From NCBI RefSeq assembly GCF_014642915.1, contig NZ_BMJE01000001.1, forward strand, positions 62,001-126,000: DNA of 64,000 bases, read 5' to 3'. The translations under genes were made by a program, and so were the position numbers. The stretch is from Flavobacterium suaedae (GTDB lineage Bacteria; Bacteroidota; Bacteroidia; Flavobacteriales; Flavobacteriaceae). The number at the start of each line of letters is the position of its first letter. The stretch's first letter is position 1. The notes beneath the pieces were generated by a model that saw only the letters and a list, made by a program, of their open reading frames with translations, was not told the origin of the DNA and did no database searches. Shown piece after piece: positions 61,168-64,000 of the stretch.

Positions 61168-62580
61168 TTATCTCTTCTCCAAAAGTACAACATTTTCCAC
61201 ATGGTGTGTTTGCGGGAACATATCTACAGGGCGCACACGTATAACTTTGTACATTTCGTCCATCAGTGCAAGATCTCTTGCTTGTGTAGCCGAGTTACAA
61301 CTTACATATACTACACGTTTTGGTGCTATGTTTAGTATTTGCGCTACAACATCTTTATGCATACCGTCACGTGGCGGGTCGGTAATAATTACATCAGGCT
61401 GACCATGTGTTGCTATGAATTCTTCATTAAACACATCCTTCATGTCTCCTACATAAAACTCGCAGTTGGTAATATTATTACGTTTCGCATTTTCTTTCGC
61501 ATCTTCAATAGCCTCAGGTACAGCTTCAACACCAACTACCTTTTTAGCTTTTTTCGATACAAATTGTGCAATAGTACCTGTACCGGTATAAAGGTCATAA
61601 ACCAGTTCTTCTCCTGTTAAGCCTGCAAAATCACGTGTGATTTTATAAAGCTCGTAAGCCTGTGCTGAGTTAGTTTGGTAGAACGATTTGGCATTAATGC
61701 TGAATTGTAGTCCTTCCATTTCCTCTAAAATGTAATCCCTGCCTTTGTATAACACCACATCCTGGTCGTATATAGTATCATTAGCTTTTTGGTTTACTAC
61801 ATATTGTAAAGAAGTTATTTGTGGGAATACATCTGCAAGATGGTCTAATAATAGTTCTCGCTGTTCTTTGTTATCATCAAAAAACTGAATAAGCACCATT
61901 ATTTCTCCTGTAGAAGCAGTACGTAACATTAAGGTACGTAATAAGCCCGAATGTTCTCTTGGGTTGAAAAACTCAAGGTTATGTTTGTTGGCAAAGTCTC
62001 TTACCTCATTACGTATAGCATTACTTGGGTCTTCCTGTAACCAGCAGTGAGTTATATCAAGAATTTTATCCCACATACGCGGTATATGGAAACCAAGCGC
62101 ATTACTGTTATCTATTTCTTTATCGCTGTTTATTTCTTCTTCAGTCATCCAGCGACTGTTAGAGAATGAAAACTCCATTTTATTACGATAGTAAAATTGC
62201 TTTTCACTACCTAAAATAGGTTCAAATTCAGGAAGTTCAATTTTACCAATGCGGGTAAGGTTATTAAAAACTTCTCTGTTTTTGTAGAATAGCTGGCGGT
62301 CATACTCCATATTTTGCCACTTGCAACCTCCGCAAGAACCAAAATGCTGGCAAACAGGTTCTGTTCTGTACTCCGAATATTTATGAATTTTTGTCGCTCT
62401 ACCTTCATAGTAAGCTCTTTTTTTCTTCATGGTCTGTATATCTACCACATCGCCCGGTACTACATTTGGTATAAAAATAACCTTTCCGTCGGGTGCTTTA
62501 GCAACCGAAACACCTTTGGCTCCGGCATCAATCACCTCAATATTCTCAAACTGGATTTTCTCTCTTCTTTTTCGTCCCAT
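61168..62580 (-). CDS. rlmD: 23S rRNA (uracil-C5)-methyltransferase RlmD
   Basis: 470 aa. TRAM-like N-terminal domain (about 1-65), a Cys cluster CQHFGSCGGC for the [4Fe-4S] site, SAM-binding DLYTGTGTIAQFV, DPPRDGMHKD and the catalytic VSCNSATQARDL. Methylates U1939 of 23S rRNA. ATG 62580 is four nt after a TATTTTTG -7 element, which suggests a leaderless transcript. Confidence 0.95.
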   Translation of the reverse strand: MGRKRREKIQFENIEVIDAGAKGVSVAKAPDGKVIFIPNVVPGDVVDIQTMKKKRAYYEGRATKIHKYSEYRTEPVCQHFGSCGGCKWQNMEYDRQLFYKNREVFNNLTRIGKIELPEFEPILGSEKQFYYRNKMEFSFSNSRWMTEEEINSDKEIDNSNALGFHIPRMWDKILDITHCWLQEDPSNAIRNEVRDFANKHNLEFFNPREHSGLLRTLMLRTASTGEIMVLIQFFDDNKEQRELLLDHLADVFPQITSLQYVVNQKANDTIYDQDVVLYKGRDYILEEMEGLQFSINAKSFYQTNSAQAYELYKITRDFAGLTGEELVYDLYTGTGTIAQFVSKKAKKVVGVEAVPEAIEDAKENAKRNNITNCEFYVGDMKDVFNEEFIATHGQPDVIITDPPRDGMHKDVVAQILNIAPKRVVYVSCNSATQARDLALMDEMYKVIRVRPVDMFPQTHHVENVVLLEKR

Positions 62581-62584
62581 GCGG

Positions 62585-62592
62585 CAAAAATA
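62585..62592 (-). promoter_or_regulatory. -7 element of rlmD
   Basis: TATTTTTG on the minus strand, ending four nt before the ATG at 62580. A standard start point would fall at or beside the first codon. Confidence 0.5.
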
Positions 62593-62596
62593 AACT

Positions 62597-62631
62597 ATTG
62601 CTAATTAAATTTAAATAAATTTGTTAGCAAT
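62597..62631. promoter_or_regulatory. Inverted repeat in the divergent rlmD/DUF1697 region
   Basis: attgctaa (62597-62604) and ttagcaat (62624-62631), perfect 8-bp arms 19 nt apart, enclose the + strand -7 TAAATTTG (62616-62623). The layout suits an operator for a dimeric regulator controlling DUF1697 and perhaps rlmD. Confidence 0.45.
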
Positions 62632-62652
62632 CGTCATAAATCAAAAACTTAT

Positions 62653-63204
62653 ATGAATGTTTATGCAGTTCTTTTTCGCGGAATAAACGTAAGTGGTAAA
62701 AATGTTATTAAAATGGAAGCGCTTCGAAACCTTTTGACTGAAGCAGGTTACGAATCGGTAAAAACCTATATACAAAGCGGGAATGTAGTTTTTAAAAGTA
62801 AGGAAGAAGATAAGGCTACTCTGGCTAAAAATATAGAGCGGTTAATAAAGGAGCATTATAATTACGACATTATCGTGTTTGTATATAATAAAGCGGATAT
62901 AGCAAAAGTACTGCAAAACAGCCCGTATGCTACTGCTGACTATAAAGAAGAAGGTGTGAAAAAGTTGTATCTTACTTTCCTTTCTGAAATACCTGCAAAA
63001 GAAAATATAGAAAAATTGCACCAAGCACCTATAGGTAATGATGAAATAACGCTTACGGATGATATAGTATACTTTAAATTGGCTACAAAAGCATCAGAGT
63101 CTAAACTATCTAACAACCTGATAGAATCTAAACTAAAAGTAAAAGCTACCACTCGTAACTGGAATACTACTATAAAGCTGTTTTCTATGCTTGAAGCCTT
63201 ATAA
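62653..63204 (+). CDS. DUF1697 protein
   Basis: 183 aa. YAVLFRGINVSGKNVIKMEA, LLTEAGYESVKTYIQSGNVV and a C-terminal TTRNWNTTIKLFSMLEAL are DUF1697 hallmarks. Widespread small cytoplasmic family of unknown function. Divergent from rlmD. Confidence 0.92.
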   Translation: MNVYAVLFRGINVSGKNVIKMEALRNLLTEAGYESVKTYIQSGNVVFKSKEEDKATLAKNIERLIKEHYNYDIIVFVYNKADIAKVLQNSPYATADYKEEGVKKLYLTFLSEIPAKENIEKLHQAPIGNDEITLTDDIVYFKLATKASESKLSNNLIESKLKVKATTRNWNTTIKLFSMLEAL

Positions 63205-63298
63205 ACTAAGGTTTTGTTAAAGTTACCTATACAGTTATGGTATTATATTTTGTATTGATTAATTTTAAGTTAGATACAAACAAAAAAACTATAATTAT

Positions 63299-63715
63299 AT
63301 GAAAAGAAATGCCAAAGCCGTATGGGCAGGTTCCCTAAAAGAGGGAAATGGAGATTTAACTACAGAGAGCAATGTATTAAATAACACACAATACTCTTAT
63401 AAAACCCGTTTTGAAGATGGTAAGGGAACAAACCCTGAAGAGTTGGTAGCTGCTGCACATGCAGGATGCTTTACAATGCAGTTGACAGCTTATTTAACTG
63501 AAGCAGGGTACAGAGTAGCATCATTAGAAACAAAATGTGATATAGATTTCCAGAATGGAAGTGTAGTAGGTTCGCATTTATCTGTAATAGGCAGAGTAGA
63601 TGATATTTCTACTGAAGCCTTTCAGCAGCATGTAAAAAAAGCAGAACAAAATTGTCCGATGTCAAAATTACTGGACACTAAAATTACATCGAATGCTACT
63701 TTAGTAGAAAACTAA
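63299..63715 (+). CDS. OsmC family peroxiredoxin
   Basis: 138 aa. The redox cysteines are in [12 protein letters not shown] and [11 protein letters not shown], and the start [20 protein letters not shown] is typical. It reduces organic hydroperoxides, as in the OsmC/SACOL1771-type subfamily. Single gene with a terminator after it. Confidence 0.93.
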   Translation: MKRNAKAVWAGSLKEGNGDLTTESNVLNNTQYSYKTRFEDGKGTNPEELVAAAHAGCFTMQLTAYLTEAGYRVASLETKCDIDFQNGSVVGSHLSVIGRVDDISTEAFQQHVKKAEQNCPMSKLLDTKITSNATLVEN

Positions 63716-63742
63716 AATACAGTTCGTTATATACCTTATTTG

Positions 63743-63767
63743 AAAGCTCCTGTTTAGGAGCTTTTTT
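63743..63767 (+). terminator. Terminator of the OsmC gene
   Basis: aaagctcct (63743-63751) pairs with aggagcttt (63756-63764), followed by T to 63767. Confidence 0.8.
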
Positions 63768-63811
63768 ATTTTTTGCATTTTTTCCTGATTATTATATAAA
63801 ACAAAATGGTT

Positions 63812-63819
63812 TAAATTTG
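63812..63819 (+). promoter_or_regulatory. -7 element of the WYL regulator
   Basis: TAAATTTG fits the consensus, 19 nt before the ATG. Confidence 0.45.
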
Positions 63820-63838
63820 AGCACAAAACCAGCTTGCC

Positions 63839-64000
63839 ATGAACCGCTTTGACAGGATAACCTCCATATTAATACAACTCCAAACCAAGAAAGTTGTAAA
63901 AGCACAAGACCTTGCCGAAAAGTTTGAAGTGAGCTTGCGTACTATTTATCGTGATATCAGAACGCTGGAAGAAGCCGGTATACCCTTGTATGGAGAAGCG
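63839..64000 (+). CDS. DeoR/YafY-type HTH regulator, truncated by the window edge
   Basis: 54 codons only, open at the window end. RFDRITSILIQLQTKKVVKA, QDLAEKFEVSLRTIYRDIRT and LEEAGIPLYGEA form the HTH_11 domain that usually precedes a WYL sensor. The rest is outside the window. The ATG at 63839 follows a consensus -7. Confidence 0.88.
   Translation, partial: MNRFDRITSILIQLQTKKVVKAQDLAEKFEVSLRTIYRDIRTLEEAGIPLYGEA

Noticed and set aside
1-64000. tRNA, rRNA, CRISPR arrays or intact insertion sequences
   Set aside because: No cloverleaf-like sequence, rRNA block, regularly spaced repeats or transposase motif was seen on reading both strands; a covariance-model search would be needed to exclude small RNAs.

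Overview
The window looks like a chromosome segment of a member of the Flavobacteriaceae (Bacteroidota), close to Flavobacterium. The evidence is the gliding-motility genes gldF and gldG, a secreted protein with a type IX secretion (T9SS) type A C-terminal signal, the DUF6048/DUF6452/DUF4294 families that are mostly flavobacterial, a SusC/SusD pair, and repeated TAnnTTTG promoter -7 elements. It divides into a transferred element (about 1-32.5 kb, with cores visibly richer in G+C) and an AT-rich host backbone (32.5-64 kb).

Region 1, about 1-32,490, is the right-hand part of an integrative conjugative element (ICE) of the Bacteroidota Tra type; its left end lies outside the window. At the window start are a DUF6520 small secreted protein and a susC-susD-S9 peptidase operon, probably for peptide uptake (1-7.4 kb). 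A non-coding interval of about 630 bp with strong dyads separates this from an AT-rich cargo island (8.0-14.4 kb): a small XRE-like regulator, a PHP-domain/ABC-type ATPase protein with an overlapping small partner gene, a HEPN-like protein with an R-x4-H motif, and an opposing operon of an HNH nuclease and a second HEPN-like protein. This composition is that of a defence island. A 58-aa histone H1-like gene, missed by length-filtered gene calling, a TPR/AraC regulator, a lipoprotein, a soluble AraC regulator and an unknown gene follow. From 19.1 to 29.2 kb runs one tra operon (TraE, TraF, TraG ATPase, TraI, two TraI-like paralogs, TraJ, TraK, a TraL-position protein, TraM, TraN). It ends with three small accessory genes, a tyrosine integrase and a zinc-ribbon/double-HTH gene. 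The element abuts the 3' end of mnmE.

Region 2, 32.5-64 kb, is ordinary host chromosome apart from one notable cluster. mnmE, a universal stress protein and an unknown protein precede a five-gene operon (36.4-44.8 kb): a membrane HEAT-repeat protein, a processive family-2 glycosyltransferase with the QxxRW motif, a TPR protein ending in a YaiO-like outer-membrane barrel, a DUF4838 lipoprotein and a DUF1573 lipoprotein. This has the logic of a synthase-dependent exopolysaccharide machine (PgaA/PgaC-like parts in a different combination) and is the best candidate here for an under-described system.

The rest is housekeeping: a membrane MutS-like ATPase, dnaN, gldG-gldF with an ABM monooxygenase and a SAM hydrolase upstream, phoH, purC, a small ankyrin protein, an M42 aminopeptidase, DUF4294, the T9SS cargo protein, an rlmD-DUF6452-DUF6048 operon, DUF1697, OsmC and the start of a WYL/DeoR-type regulator cut by the window edge. 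No tRNA, rRNA, CRISPR array or intact insertion sequence was recognised. All family names come from reading motifs; no database search was possible.
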